The position numbers and the translations under genes are program-made. Below the pieces are notes generated by a model, which saw only the letters and a list, made by a program, of their open reading frames with translations, was not told the origin of the DNA and searched no databases. 64,000 nucleotides of DNA, from positions 7,879,315-7,943,314 of the forward strand of contig CM041199.1 in assembly GCA_023078555.1 (NCBI GenBank). The letters run 5' to 3'. Source of the DNA: Ulva prolifera (lineage: Eukaryota > Chlorophyta > Ulvophyceae > Ulvales > Ulvaceae). Numbering within the stretch: the first letter of the stretch is position 1; each line of letters starts with the position of its first letter. Below are positions 1 to 13,079 of this stretch, piece by piece.

Positions 1-87
1 AACAACATTGCACCTACGTGAGTCTGTGTAGATAGCTGTCTTTCACACGGTCTAGGCGTCTGCAAAGGATCGGAAAGCTTGCATAAA

Positions 88-3000
88 ATGAACTTCCTCA
101 TACGCCCATTCTCCTGGTTGCTAGGACTGTTAGACATCGTGTACTACGTGCTCTTCCTGAAGCCAGGAAACAAGGGTAAGAAATTCTATGAGGAAGGCTA
201 CGGGGACGTGAATGCTACCATGGCGCTCAGGGAGAGCATCCGTGGTACGTTCGCGCCTGCAGGCCGCGTCACCAGCAGCACAGCACCGCTGAGCTGCTGC
301 CAGCCTGTACGCGACAACGCGTGATTCTGGCCGCAGAGCTGCATTAGTATGCTCGCCCTCGATGCACCGCAGCGTGAGGCCAGACACGCTACGTGAGGCC
401 GGCCTGGCGTGATAGCAGACACGCTGCCACCGCGCCGTGGCATCGCCTCTTGGTGCACGCTAGCAAGTATAGACGCCCAATTCTATTGTTGTTAAACGAA
501 TGCATGAAGAGAAGGTCACGTGCAGCGTGTTTCCCGGCACATGCCTGGTGTTTCCTCGAACGAAGGACAACGCTGCCAGTGCTGCGCCCCATGGATACAC
601 CATCCCGTGGCACATCCACACTGCGATGTATGCGTAAATTGAAGGTGTACGTACAGCATGTTTACAGGCCCTGCCTTTACCCGAGCTGCTGATTCGCATG
701 CTGGCCGTTTGGCATCGCTGCCCTTCGCCTCGTGGTGCCTTGCCGCCCAGATTTCCGCACGAGGTGGATTCATTATCTCATGCTGCCAATTTTTCATTCT
801 ATGTGCTGCGTGGCTGCCTGCGGCAGTCCCGTGGAAGGCCTCGCCGCGTCGAGGGAAGACATCCTACAATTCGAATGCACGCCACGCCCTGCCCACGTGC
901 TCGCCAGCGCCAGCGACGAATCGCTGCGTGCAGAGATGGTCCCTGAGCTGCTAGATGCGTCCAAGGCAATCCCAGATGCCGCGCTGGTGGTCGTGAAGGA
1001 GCTGATCAAGCAGCGCGAGACGCTCCTGGCTGCGAACGAGACACCCCGCATCGAGGCTGTCCAGGGCTCCTTCGTCAGCCCCGTGTCCAAGTTCCTACCC
1101 AGTGAAAGCAAGCACTGCAAGTTCACGATGCTCAAGCCGCCCAAGGGTACGCCACCTGCGCCCTCTCGCATGCCACCTCTCACCGGCTGCTCCAGTGCCC
1201 CTGCTCTGGCTTGCCGACCCAGCGCGGCGGTGTATTTACTCCACTTTATTCTGTACATGGGGTGTGCACAGACGCGATTGCCGGCTAGGCACTCCGCCTC
1301 CGCCTGAGCCTAGCCCCTCCCAAAAGTCAGTACAGATCAGCGTGCACCCACACACGGTTTGTGTGGGGGTGCATGTGATGAATGACCTCACACACTCCTC
1401 AATCTGATCACCGGGAAGCAGCACAGCCTGGGGGTGTCCCCTCAAGCAGCGATATCCCCGATCTGCAGCTGATGCCTGTGCCCAACCAATGCATGGACCT
1501 CCTGTTCGCGCATGCCGTGCCTACATGCATGCCACTTTTCAACGGCTCCTGATCCCCCGCACCTCGGCGGTGCCGTACATGCCACAGTTGCTCATGCACA
1601 AACACCACTGGTCTGCAGCCTCCTTTCACTAGTAGCCGGGTCAAGCCGAGACCCAGCTGCAGCAGCCGGTGACGCGGCGGTGGTGTGTGCAGGGGTGGCG
1701 ATGACCGGCGTGTGCGTCATGCTGCCCGCGACCGGCGACATCGGCACCGGGTTGCGCCGCCGCCTCTACGCCGATTCCCTCGCCCTCCAGGTGCGCCCCT
1801 GCGCCACAGAACCCTGCTCCTCCGTGCACGCCTTCTGTCCTCACACGTCGACCGAAGCTGCTCACATCCCAAACCCATATCTCCTGATATCACCACCGTT
1901 GGCGAGGTGGGCAACGCATCGTTCTCTGGTCAGTATGATCCAAGCCGAGACCAGGTAGACATGATCAGCTGCACATGTGGATTCCATGGGGTGGCCGTCC
2001 GCCCAATGATAAAGGACTGCCACAATTAGCAGCACGCCTCCACTGCTTACGAGCACGCACACCTGCGCTGGCCTCAGGGTTCCTTGCGCTGGTGTGATTC
2101 GGGAGGCCGTGTGCAGGGCGTGGTTGCGCTGCTGCCGATGGCGCCGTTCTACGGCCTCCGCCAGCCCGCCGCACAGGACAAGGTCTGCCTGCGCACCGTG
2201 CACGACACGGTGGTGCAGGCGTACGCGATCGCCGCGGAGGCCGCGTCGCTGCTGCACTGGGCGCACGCCGTCTGGGGCAAGCCGCAGGCGGTCGCCGGCG
2301 TGAGTTTCGGCGGCGCGATGGCGGCCCTGACCTCGCGCCTCTACCCCGGCCGCCTCGCGGTTGTGCCCTACATGGGCTGCGATGGCCCGGGCGAGGCCTT
2401 TGCGAAGGGTGCGCATGCCTGCTCCCCATGCATCTGCGCTGAAGTTGCTGCGGGCCTGCGTCGGTGTCCGTGCGTTGTGGATGCCGGACCTTGTTCACTT
2501 GGTTCGTTATGCAGCTGGTGACTTTGAGCGGGAGCCAGCCGCAGCGCAGCAGGTCGGCAGTTCTGCAGGTGGCCTGATGCTGTGGCGTGAGGGCAGTCCA
2601 GAGGGGCGCATGCAGTAGGCATGCATGCACCGCAGCACGGTAGTCTGCAGGGGCGCGCACGGTTCTGGGACCCAGCCTGTCTGCGATCCCCACATGTACT
2701 TGAACCCACATGCATGCATCTCATGCATATGCCCGTGCAGGCCTGTTCCAGGGCTCGGTCGCGTGGGAGGCGCTCGGGGAGGTTCCGGAGCACCCGGACC
2801 TCGTCCTGCCGCACCGCACCGCCGGCGCTGCTGACACGCCGGTCAAGGTCAAGTTCGAGGAGTACTGCCACTTCTTCACCGAGACGGACTTCTTCGGGTC
2901 GCAGATCCCCGAGGAGATGTCGGGGAAGCACGTGTTGGTGCAGCTGCAGTGCCGGCACGACCGCATCGTGCCGTTCGAGAACGGGCAGCGGCTGCACGAC

Positions 3001-3213
3001 GACCTCGGGCGGATCGCGCTCGGCACGCATGAGCACGTCGCGACGGAGCCGAAGAGCGTCCTCGGCGACGACGGCTACGAGATCCCGGCGGCGGAGTTCA
3101 TGGAGGTGGCTGGGGGGCACGCCTGGGGGTTCGTGCGGTGCCCGCTGCTGTTGCCGGCCGCCGTGCTGCGTGGGCTGGCGCGGCTCGAGGCGCTGCACTA
3201 TGATGATGCGTAG
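88..3213 (+). CDS. ABHD18-like alpha/beta hydrolase, copy 1
   Basis: Five exons: 88-244, 934-1146, 1693-1790, 2117-2408, 2741-3213 (intron phases 1,1,0,1), giving about 410 residues with every junction in frame and on GT-AG. Similarity is to the ABHD18/DUF2048 hydrolase family. The N-terminus is hydrophobic (WLLGLLDIVYYVLF) and ends in a GYGD element, the family's GWG region. Exon 3 has VCVMLPATGD, matching the family's CIHLAGTGDH. Exon 4 has the nucleophile elbow GVSFGG after an FYG motif. Exon 5 has CRHDRIVPFENG (candidate acid Asp) and GGHAWGF (candidate His). The Ser-Asp-His set therefore appears complete. The substrate is unknown for the family. A tandem paralogue follows at 4733. The start is the first ATG of the hydrophobic exon. 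Confidence 0.85.
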
Positions 3214-4732
3214 GGTGCTGCAGAGGGTTCTGCCTGTGGTGTCAGGGGCCGCCTCTGCTGCACCGGCAACGCAGCGGCCGCCGCGGTGTGCCGCACCAGC
3301 GGGACGGTTTCCACGTCATGGTGGCAGGGAACTGTTCCTGTTTGCCTGCTTTGGCGGGGGATTGCCACGTCTCCAGCCAAGCTGCGGCCGCGGTGTGGTT
3401 GTGCCACGCCATGTTGTTTTCATGGGGCGGAGAACTTGCAGCGTTGTGATGAACCAAGGTGATGCGGCCGCATCGATGTGTCGAATGGTTGTATGCGAGG
3501 GTGAGCGGCAAAGAGGGACTGCGTCAACACGACGAGCGGCGGCAGCTTCATGGGCAGGCCGAGGGCGTCACATGTGCAGAGCGGGGCAAGAGGCTGCGCG
3601 ACATGAAGCTATGCAAGCCGCGAGAACCCGAGAGCGGATCCGCTCATCGATGTCTGCGCCGGAGAGTATCGGAGTGCGGGAGCTTTTGCCAGATCGTATG
3701 TGGAAGCCTGCACATGTGTACACTAAGGACAGTGATGAAGGCAACGGGCGTGGGGTGGTACAGAGAGATCCAAGCAAGGAGCATGGTTGTGTGTGTGTGT
3801 GAACATGGCCGTGTCCACACGGCCGTTGATAGCGCAGCGCTCTGCGGTCTCCACTGCAGCCTTCCCGGTGCGGACTGCTGCGCCGCCGGATGGGTTTTCA
3901 CCTGTGCTATATGATGTTCGCGCGTGCTTGGGGACGCTTGGGTCCCCAGGACGACGAGGTCCACTTCATCCTGCCCTGCAACTGTGTTGGATCGCTTGAT
4001 TTGTTATCAATGCCGGACATCCGAGGCACTGTTGTGATGCCTAGCGCTGTACGTGACAAATGGTCGACTCGAACAGGTAAAGGCTAGTACTTGAACATGA
4101 CTTGTGCTGAACAGCTGCTGGCGCTGTTAGCGCGCGCCACACTCAGACCCGCATAGACGAGAAGGGGAGGTGGTGTTGTGGCCGTGACATTGCAACGTTT
4201 CGCTGTTCGCCTGTCACAGATAATTCGAGTACAAGTTTATGGTGACACGTTGTGCAATCTTGTACATCGCTCAAGCGCTGGCACGACCGTGTTGCGGGAT
4301 TCCAGGCTTCTGCATCAGGCCAACGCACTGCGGCCGGCACTGTCCAGCGTTTCATGTTCCTCCTTGGACGTGGATTGCACTGGTTTCAACATGTTCAATG
4401 TGTATGCTCCCTGTCGCAAGTTCTCGATGAGCTGCCGTGACGCCAGACAGGCGCGTGATTCCCCCCCATCTGGCAACAAAATGGGGTGTTGTGTTGGCAA
4501 ACGCCGCATGCAGTGCCGAGTAAGCTGCATGTCTGCTGCTACGTCAGCAACGCATCGGAATATTTCTTTGCATCTACTCTCAGGCAGCAGGCGTGCTTCC
4601 GTTCCAAGCGGGCACGACCGCGGGACCTGACAGCCGGAGATTGACGGTGCTTGACTAAAGCAACACCTGGGCGGCAGGGGATAATATATCTGTATAGGTC
4701 AAATGAGTAAGTGACGCGACAACCTTGGCTTC
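3214..4732. other. Spacer between the two hydrolase genes
   Basis: This stretch should hold the 3' UTR of copy 1 and the promoter of copy 2. Open frames here overlap in several registers and none has a recognisable motif or flanking splice sites. I see no gene and no clear TGTAA signal. Confidence 0.5.
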
Positions 4733-7494
4733 ATGAGGTTGCCGCTTTCCGTACTGTCATGGTTGCTTGGCTTGGCTGACTATGTGTATTACTTCCTGAG
4801 ACCAAGAATCGCAACGAAAAGAAAGTTCTTCAACGAAGGGTATGGAGATGTAGCATTTCTTCGTAGTCTTCATGGTCACGTCGCTGGTGCGTTCGTGTTG
4901 GTGCAATGTTTCAACAGCGGTCATGCACACTCGAGCGCGTTCCTGCATGTTTTTCAACACATGCCACTCGCGGGATCACACTATACTATACATCTAGCGT
5001 CATGCTGGTGACACTGGCCGAGGTTCATGTACCGCCTGCGCCGATCTACGAGGTCGAGTGAATCTGAACATTTTGAAACAGCGCGCTTCGACAGAGCCGG
5101 TGATTCGTGCATGTCTACCTTCACAAGCCACCTGCGAGCATTTTTGACAGCTGTCGTAGCCTACACGCCATGCGCCTCCGGTGTCACGGCCCTTGTCGAG
5201 GAACGGCTCTGGCAGTGAGTGCTCGTATCAGTCGATCGTTCGAGTCACACGATCTTGTCGCCATGCAGGCTTGGTCCCAGGCCTGCTGAACCCGGATGCT
5301 TCCATACCTACACAGCTACAGCCAGCTGTGAAGGAGATATCCAGCAATGTAGGCCATTTCTCCGACAGAACCCCTTCAGTGGCATGCACGCAGGCGTCGT
5401 TCTCCAGCCCACTCGCAGACTATCTGCCACAGGAGAGTGGCATCTGTACCTTCACTGTCCTAGAACCTCCTGCAGGTCTGCTGCTTGCCTTCTTGGTGAC
5501 GGTCGCTTCACAGCCGCAGTGCCCGCACTGCTCACAGAGTTTCGCATCATGCAATCAGTCACCACACAGCCTGCATCGCCTGCACATCGAGAGGCAAACA
5601 TGCATGTGCACCAGGTCTCTAACTGAGAGCTAGTTGATCCAGGAACGGCTGTCAAGGCTGTTTGTGTGATGCTTCCAGCCACAGCCGACACAGGCACCGG
5701 GCTCCGCCGGAGACTGTATGCTGACTCCCTCGCGCAACAGGTGAGCATTCCCCGCCCAGCGTCTCTGCAGGCCACACACAAGACAGAACATAGCCCAGGC
5801 TGCAGACAGCCGAGGGCATCTCCTCAGGAACATGCCGATCCGCAGGCCTCATGTGTACATCATCACGTAGCCTTTTTGATTAAGGTCTTCAGAGGTTGTT
5901 GTACTGGCTTGCACTCCCAGTCCACCCCTTGGTGCCGGCCATGACTTCCATGTAGGCTACTGTTGCACCCACCACAGAACCGTGAGGCTCTGCTGTTCCG
6001 GTCGCCACCCCGGCCACCTGGATGAATCAACGTCATAGCATGACTGCCATGCTGGCATTGACCTGCAAATGCCATGACTGTATACAAACTGGCCACACCT
6101 GGGAAGAGGAGCTAATCGATGCATGCAAGACACGACTGCGGCACAGAACCTACACAACCTTGGTGCAGCTCGGCGTGCAGGGCAGCACTTGCCGCATCGT
6201 CGCCACCAGCTAATCAAACACAACTGTTCTTGTCTCGCTTATGAAGCACACGCTAGGTCACCGCCCCACAACCGAGCGAGGGGGCCCAGAGCCAGTGCAG
6301 GGCGTGGTGGGCATCCTCGTGACGGCCCCGTTCTACGGCGCGCGGAAGCCGGGGGGCCAGGAGGCGTGGTTCCTGCGGCGGGTGTCAGACGCATTTGCGC
6401 AGGCCTGGGCGGTCGCCCTGGAGGCCACGGCGCTGCTGCACTGGGCGCGGCAGCGCTGGCGCGTGCCCCTCGCCGTCACCGGCGTGAGTTACGGCGCGGC
6501 GATGGCGGCGCTCACCTCGAAGCTCTACCCGGGACCGCTCGCGGTCGTGCCGTTCATGGGCTGCTCCGGCCCCGGCGAGCCCTTTGCCCACGGTAAATCC
6601 CTTCCTTCCTGCCGCCGGGGTCTCCCGGAGCAGTGTTGGGTCGTCGGGCCCTATCATATGTAACAATTCCGAATATTCAGGTCTAGCTTCTGGGTGGCAG
6701 TCCTCGAAATGCTGCAAAGCGACCCAACACTGTCCGGGAGGGCCGCCCTGCCCTCGCCCTGTGCTGATCATGCAACTGCTGCAGGCGAGATGCAAGCAAA
6801 CCCCGCAGCTCTCGCATTGAGCTCTGTACAGATGTGTGTGTGTGTGTGCATGTGAGGCGCACTTGTTCTGCCGCATGTTGTGATCTCTGGCCTGATGCAC
6901 CCTGATGGACTGCATGTGCTGTGTGCAGGCGTGCTGCGCGCGTCGGTGCACTGGAGCGCTCTGCAGCACACGCCGGGCGTAGACCGCGACCTGCCGGGAG
7001 CCGAGGCGTCGCAGCACGCAGCACGCTCCACGGCCGAGGTCCTCCGCAGCTTCGTCGACTTTTGCGTGCACTTTACGTCCACCGCGCCATGGGAGGCGCA
7101 CATCCCCGACAGCATGCATGGTGCGCATGCACTCGTGATGCTGCAGGCTCGGCACGACAAGTTTGTATTTTTTGAGGATGGCAAGAAGCTATTTGACGAC
7201 CTCAGGCGAGTTGCGTCGGCGCCGGGCCGGGCGGCAAGTGGGGCGCTGGTGGGGCAGCCGACGAAGGATCGTGGGGTGAAGGCTGCGGCGAATGTGCGGG
7301 GAGACAAGACAGGCAACAACGCGCCACTGCTGCTCCACGCGGACGAGTTGGCCTCGGATTCTGCCATGGATGCTGAGCTGATTGAGGTGCCGGGCGGCCA
7401 TGTCACAGGGTTCTTGCAATGCCGGTGGCTGCTGCCACAGGCGGTGCTGTCGGCGCTAGCGCGGCTGCAGGCCAAGCATGGGCTGCCTCTGTAG
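4733..7494 (+). CDS. ABHD18-like alpha/beta hydrolase, copy 2
   Basis: Five exons: 4733-4886, 5269-5475, 5643-5740, 6301-6592, 6929-7494, about 438 residues. Intron phases are the same as in copy 1 (1,1,0,1), and exons 3 and 4 have exactly the same lengths (98 and 292 nt). The nucleophile elbow reads GVSYGA. The acid and histidine regions read ARHDKFVFFEDG and GGHVTGF. Exon 2 has diverged most (LVPGLLNPDASIPTQ against MVPELLDASKAIPDA). The last exon is 93 nt longer than in copy 1: about 30 extra low-complexity residues (G/A/K-rich) lie between the acid strand and the catalytic His, the position where ABHD18 proteins also carry a variable loop. A local tandem duplication is the simplest origin. 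The substrate is unknown. Confidence 0.85.
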
Positions 7495-9071
7495 AGGCGC
7501 GAGCGCTTCAGCAGGGCCCGTGCGTTTTTTTTTTTGAATTAAGCCGTCGGCTGCCCGCCATATATCAGGTCTGGAGGGATCCAGGTTTGATGACAGATAA
7601 GTTCGCCAGTGGGATTCAGCGGTGAAAGTGGAAAGATATCCAAATAAACGCCTCATGTACGGTCATGTGGGTGTAACAGGCTGGGAAATGTTGCAGCCGG
7701 ACAGTGCAGCCGACTTGTGACACCTTGGTCGCGTGCAGCAACACACATAGACCAGCGGCTTGTACACAACAGGCGCAGTGACGCCAGCAGCGCAGGCATG
7801 CGCCGGTCTGAGTGAAGCTGGGACTGAGAAATCAGGATACAACTGGTTATAGGAGTTGAGCTTGCTAGAATGACGGTTCGGTGCAGTCAAAAGTCAACAG
7901 ACACTCGCCTGCACCGGCCCGGATTTGCTGCCTCGGGTCACAGCTCACCTGCACAGCGTCACGCTGCTCTGTAGCGGTCTGAGTCGAACATGCACATGCG
8001 ATGTGACTTGCTGCGCAGCAGGCGCTGCATAGCAACCCCTGGGGCCAACCACCCCTGAGTGGCGTATCACACCGCAGGGGGGAGTGTGACCACATCAACT
8101 GTCGCATACTGTTGCAAAGCAGGGTTACAAGCTTCAACTTGCCTCGCCAGGACGGCATGCAGGTCAATGAACCTCAGATGTGACATGTATATGTCATCCA
8201 GTAGACAGCCGATTGATGTTGCAACATCCGGTTAGATATTCCAATATCTGACTGATATAGCAAATAATCCTCTTGTCAAGATGCATAGCCAGTGCAATGT
8301 GTAAATGGTGGCTTGCAAACGTTGGAGTCAGCGGCCGCAGCGCCAAATGATCATGCGTGAGTGGGCGCACGAAGCACGCCTGGCTCAGCTACACCAGTGC
8401 ACGTGAACTCATGGAAGCACATGAGCTCAGCATCGCATGCGCATACATTCCATTACACATCTGCAAACTCAGAAAGGGGACTCTAGAGCGACTGCACTCT
8501 AGCAGCAAATCAACACCGGCATGAAACTGTGAGCAGCCACAACACTGCAGATCTGAACACGACTGGGAAAGCGCCGCCCCTCCCGCTGGACCAGGGACTT
8601 CAACATCATTGAATTCTGGCCGTGTGTGCCACGCAGCCCCCTTTTGCTGGGTCAGCCGCGCACACGTGAACCCCGGCCGCGGCTGGAAAATCGTACGGGG
8701 TTGCCCCCGCACCGTCCAGCAGACACGCCTCGGCGAGGGCAGCAACGGACAGCCAGGTGCTCATATGTACTGGGCGCAGCGACATACTGCTGCATCATTG
8801 CTTCTTCAACGTGGCACTTCTGTGGCCACGCCGCAACTGTGAACTTCCCCCCCCCCCCCATCGGCCAGCGGTGAAAAGTCAGTGCACGGACGCCGAGACC
8901 GTCCGAACAACAAGGGCTCTCCCTCACTGTCGCACGGCACTCGTACGCGGCCACCAGTGGCCTGAGCCTGAGCGGCCGGGCCAGTGGTGAGCATGGAGGG
9001 AGGATGAGCTGCGGCGGACGAGCATCCGGGCGGCCACAGGGATGCAGGCAAGCAGGACCCTGCTGGGCAGG
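7495..9071. other. Spacer between convergent genes
   Basis: This is the 3' flank of the hydrolase gene (plus) and of the starch synthase gene (minus). It holds a run of 13 C at 8847-8859. I see no coding exon and no RNA gene. Confidence 0.5.
7672..7676 (+). terminator. TGTAA polyadenylation signal candidate
   Basis: TGTAA lies 178 nt after the stop codon of hydrolase copy 2. TGTAA is the usual chlorophyte poly(A) signal. The motif is short, so the position could be chance. Confidence 0.4.
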
Positions 9072-12000
9072 CTAGCCGCAGTAGGGCAGATCCGTCTTGG
9101 CCCACTCGAAGATCTGCTCGTACTGCTCGGCGGCGTGGTCCCAGGTGAAGTCGAGCTCCATGCCGCGCCTCTGCAGCCCCTGCCACGCCTGCTTGTCGTG
9201 CCTGCACCGCGCGGAGATGCCTCAGCAGCCCGTGCCGAACGAGGAACTGCCCTCGGCAACCGCTCCTGCCCCTCTGCCCGCAAGCATATACCGTGGCAAA
9301 CAGACAGCCACAGCAATCCAACAAGACATCATCCCCACGACACCGGATCCTCAGCTCACAGGCACGGTCATGCATGCATTGGGAGTGGTGCATATACCGG
9401 CCGCCTGCGCACCCCCGGCTGCATGGATTGCAGCTGGGGAGGTGCCCTCGCGTCAGCGGCAGGCAGCGCAGGGGAGGTGGCGCGGCGTACCTGTACGTGT
9501 GGAGCGCGTTGTGGATGCCGCCCTTCAGGGCGTCCACCGTGCACCCGTCAAACGCCCACCCGGTCGTGCCCTCCGGCGCGTGCGGGTCGTACGTGATGAC
9601 CGTGTCACGCAGGCCGCCCGTCGCGTGCGCCACCGGGATCGTGCCGTAGTGCATCGCGTACATCTGGTTCAGGCCGCACGGCTCAAAACGGCTCGGCATG
9701 AGCAGGATGTCGGCGGCCGCGGTGAGGCGGTGCGAGAAGGGCACGTTGAAGCCAACCCAGCCGCGCGCCGAGTTGGAGAACTCGGACTCCATCCACTGCA
9801 GCCCGGACTCGAGCATCGGGTCGCCGGTGCCGAGGCACACCAGCTGCACGTCCTGCACACACCACGCCCGCCGTCAGGCTCTGCGCGCCGGCAGCATCCC
9901 GCCCTGTCACGTGCGGACACTGCGATGGCGGCCTCACTGCAGGTGCTCCCATGCGCTCACTTTGGCCGGGGCTGTCGCCGAATACACACACGTCTACTGC
10001 GAGCCGTGCGGAAGCGCCGTGGTGTGCATGCCTCTGGGCGAGACCTCCACAGCGACTGGGTGGAGACGCCAAATGTCCTCCACGCGGCAGCGGCTGCAGC
10101 CTTCTGCATCTCAGGGCTCGCAAAGAGTGACAGCAGTGCGAGTTCCTGGCAGGGGGGGTGGGCTCACCTGGTTGACGATCCACGGAGCGGCCTGCAGGAT
10201 GAGGTCCGCGCCCTTCTGCGAGTCCAGGCGGCCGATGAATGCCAGGAGAGGAATATTATCGTTGACGGGCAGCCCGAGCTCCTCCTGCAGGCACCGCAGG
10301 CCCTTCACGAGGCGGCGGGGGCTTAAAGCTCAGGCTGATGCAGTATCCCAAGCGCACACACCACCCAGAGTTCCCTCCTGCTGCGAAAGTTCCCAGCAGC
10401 CCAAGACCTTGCTTAAAGCATAAAGCATGCCCATCATGGAATACTGGACTGCCGTGCGATGCGGCCACATAGCCGCTGTGCAGAGCACTGAGACGGGGAC
10501 AAATAGCTTCGGCAGCAAGGCAGAAGGCCACGTCATGTGCGGCAGCATGCGCAGGGGCGTGAAGGGGGTGGCGGCGCACCTGCATGGCGCGCTTGCAGGC
10601 TGCCTTGCCGGCGAGCTCTGGGAGGTCAGCGGCCGAGTAGTTAGCGGGCAGGTGCGTGTCTGTTGCAGGGTCCCACTCGGCGTAGTCGATGCCGTTGAGG
10701 ACGCCGTTGAGCGCGTACTGCCGGCCCCCCAGCAGCCACTCCATGCCCCAGCCGCCCAGCGGCGTCTGGATCTCGTACGCATACCCTGCATGCACATGCG
10801 CTCATCAGCCCTCCGCTGACACCCCCTGCACGCCAGCCTCTGCAGGAAATAAACTTTGCATTCTACGCCTCCATGCGGCGCATGCTGCACCACAACAAGT
10901 GTTTCTGCCGACATGTCGCCATGTCTCAAGGGAGCTGATGCGCACAGGCCAAGGCAGCACATAAGGGCACGCAGTTGGGGAGGGAGTCAGTCGTCAGGTG
11001 TTCAATCAGCAGCCGCCGGAGCACATTGACCAGCAGAGGAGGCCAATCACCAGCTGCAGACCCGCACTGCAGCGCAGGAACACAGCGATACAGCACGACG
11101 GCGCGGGGGCCGCACCGGGGGAGACGGCGATGATGCGGTCGGCGGTGCCGATGGCGCCCTTGAGGGTGTTGATCGCGCGGCCCTCCTCCTCGTACGCGCC
11201 CATGCGCTGCTCCGGCGGGTACTGCCACTCCAGCGCGCCGTACCAGTCGCCGGGCAGGCCGAGCGACTCGTACGTGCTCGGCGAGTAGACGCCCTGGTGG
11301 CAGAGGTTGTGGATGAGGAGGACGCAGCGCGCGCCGAGGTACATGCCGCCGGGGCGGTACCGCGCCGCGAGGTAGATCGGCACGAGGCCCGCAAACCAGT
11401 CTGCACCGCGGCCACAGCGTCCGTACGTGTGCATGGCTCACAGCATGCCCATTCGACCGCCTGGCTCGGAGGGCATGCAAGGGGTCAGGTAAGCACGCCT
11501 CAGAGTGCATGCATGCATGCTGCTGGCGGGTAGCTGCCCGGGCCGAGACGGCCGTGAGAGCCCACACGCGCAGGCGGAAAGCACGCCCTGCCTTGGCGCA
11601 CATGCCACTGCCCCTAAGCACGTGTTTTCATTGTCTCCATGCAGAATCTTTAGAAAAAATTTTAATTTCGACACGCCGCGGTCGCCTCGTCCGTCCAGAA
11701 GTCACGTATGCTGCGGCATCGTCTCAGGCTGCAGGCAGAGGCCAGGCGGGACCGAGTGTGCAGGGGCACGTACCATTGGCGGCAAAGATGCAGTCCTGGC
11801 CGTATGCGCCCTTCTCTCCGAGGTGCACCTGCAGAGGGGCCTCCAGCGCAGCATGGCAGAGGAGCCTGAAGCGCCACTGGTTGTCGCCGTAGACTCCGTT
11901 GGTGTCGCCGTACATGCCGCCAGGGCGGTGGAAGGAGGAGTGGTCTACAAACACAAAGTCGACGCCGTCCTGGAGCTTGTGGTGGAAGCCGACCTCTGTG

Positions 12001-13079
12001 CCATCCAGATCGGCCGTGACCTATAGGCGGGGAGAAACGGTGAATCGTTTATGCGGTGAGGGCGGGCGTGTCGAGTCAACAGGGATTCACAAGAGGTCCA
12101 TGTCATTCATCTGCACACTTGTATACGAAAACAATAGCAGTACAAGTCCAGACACCACGAGGGTAGCTGTAGCAAATGAGCATACGATGGCACGAAACGC
12201 TCCACCGGAAGATGCACACTGATGCATTCCAGATTTGGATCGGGAAGAGAAGTGCGTGTCTGATCTGGGAGGCCAGCACACGCCTTCCAAGCCACCAGTA
12301 AGAATCGAAAGAAGGGAGATATCGTATGCAGTGCCCCCATTATCGGGGGTAAGCGCTTGCAGCGTCGGGTGAACATGCCGCTTCTAAGCGGGCACGACGT
12401 CGCCGAGCGGTTGCCATGCCATCGCGCACTCTAGCACAGTGTCAGAGAAAGGTCTGCGCACCCCCGTGTATGCGTCTCCATAGTCCTCGGAATACCTGGG
12501 TAGCACCACCATCACCCGATGGCCACGAGCTGCTAGAGCCTTCGGCAGACTGCCACAGACGTCACCGAGGCCACCCGTTTTACTGAACGGAGACGCCTGC
12601 ACAGCGAGGTGCTCTTGGACAGCATATTACTACCCAGAAGAGCCGCAACAACGAAGCAGCAACTATCAGCTGCATGAGTGATATGAGCAGGAATGCACAG
12701 CCGCGCAGCGACACCGGGACGCACCTCGCTGGTGACGAAGACGATATCACGAGTGATAGCTGCAGTTGAGGGCGCTGCCTCAACAGACATTTTTGCTTCA
12801 CCAGCTGGAAGGTACTCGGGGTCCTCGTGAGGCTTGCCAGATGGCAACTGCTGCTCCGTCGCACTGGATCCATCAGCACCAACCTTGGCATCGTCGGGAC
12901 GTGCAGGCTCGGATTGGGGAGGGGTTTCAACGGTAGATGATGCTTCTGCGCTAGAGGCACAGCAAATCAAAGGCCTGCGAGCCTGCACAGGCGGGTGAAC
13001 CCGTGTTTGCAAGGAATATGCACTCCAATGCCACTTGCCCAATGCCGGAACGGGAAAGAGATCTTAGCAGACAAGACAT
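9072..13079 (-). CDS. SS1: Soluble starch synthase I
   Basis: ADP-glucose:alpha-1,4-glucan glucosyltransferase (GT5), elongating short amylopectin chains in the plastid. Exons (complement): 13035-13079, 12725-12982, 12462-12596, 11774-12020, 11116-11400, 10580-10785, 10168-10284, 9491-9852, 9072-9201. They sum to 1785 nt (594 residues) with every phase matching. Exon 3 carries the ADP-glucose site [13 protein letters not shown]. Later exons carry [60 protein letters not shown], the second loop [10 protein letters not shown] and a C-terminal [24 protein letters not shown] and the TYESLGLP region fit class SSI rather than SSII/III/GBSS. The basic, Ser/Cys-rich leader fits a transit peptide. The first exon is the weak point: it needs a 50-nt intron, and the true start could lie upstream. 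Confidence 0.93.
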
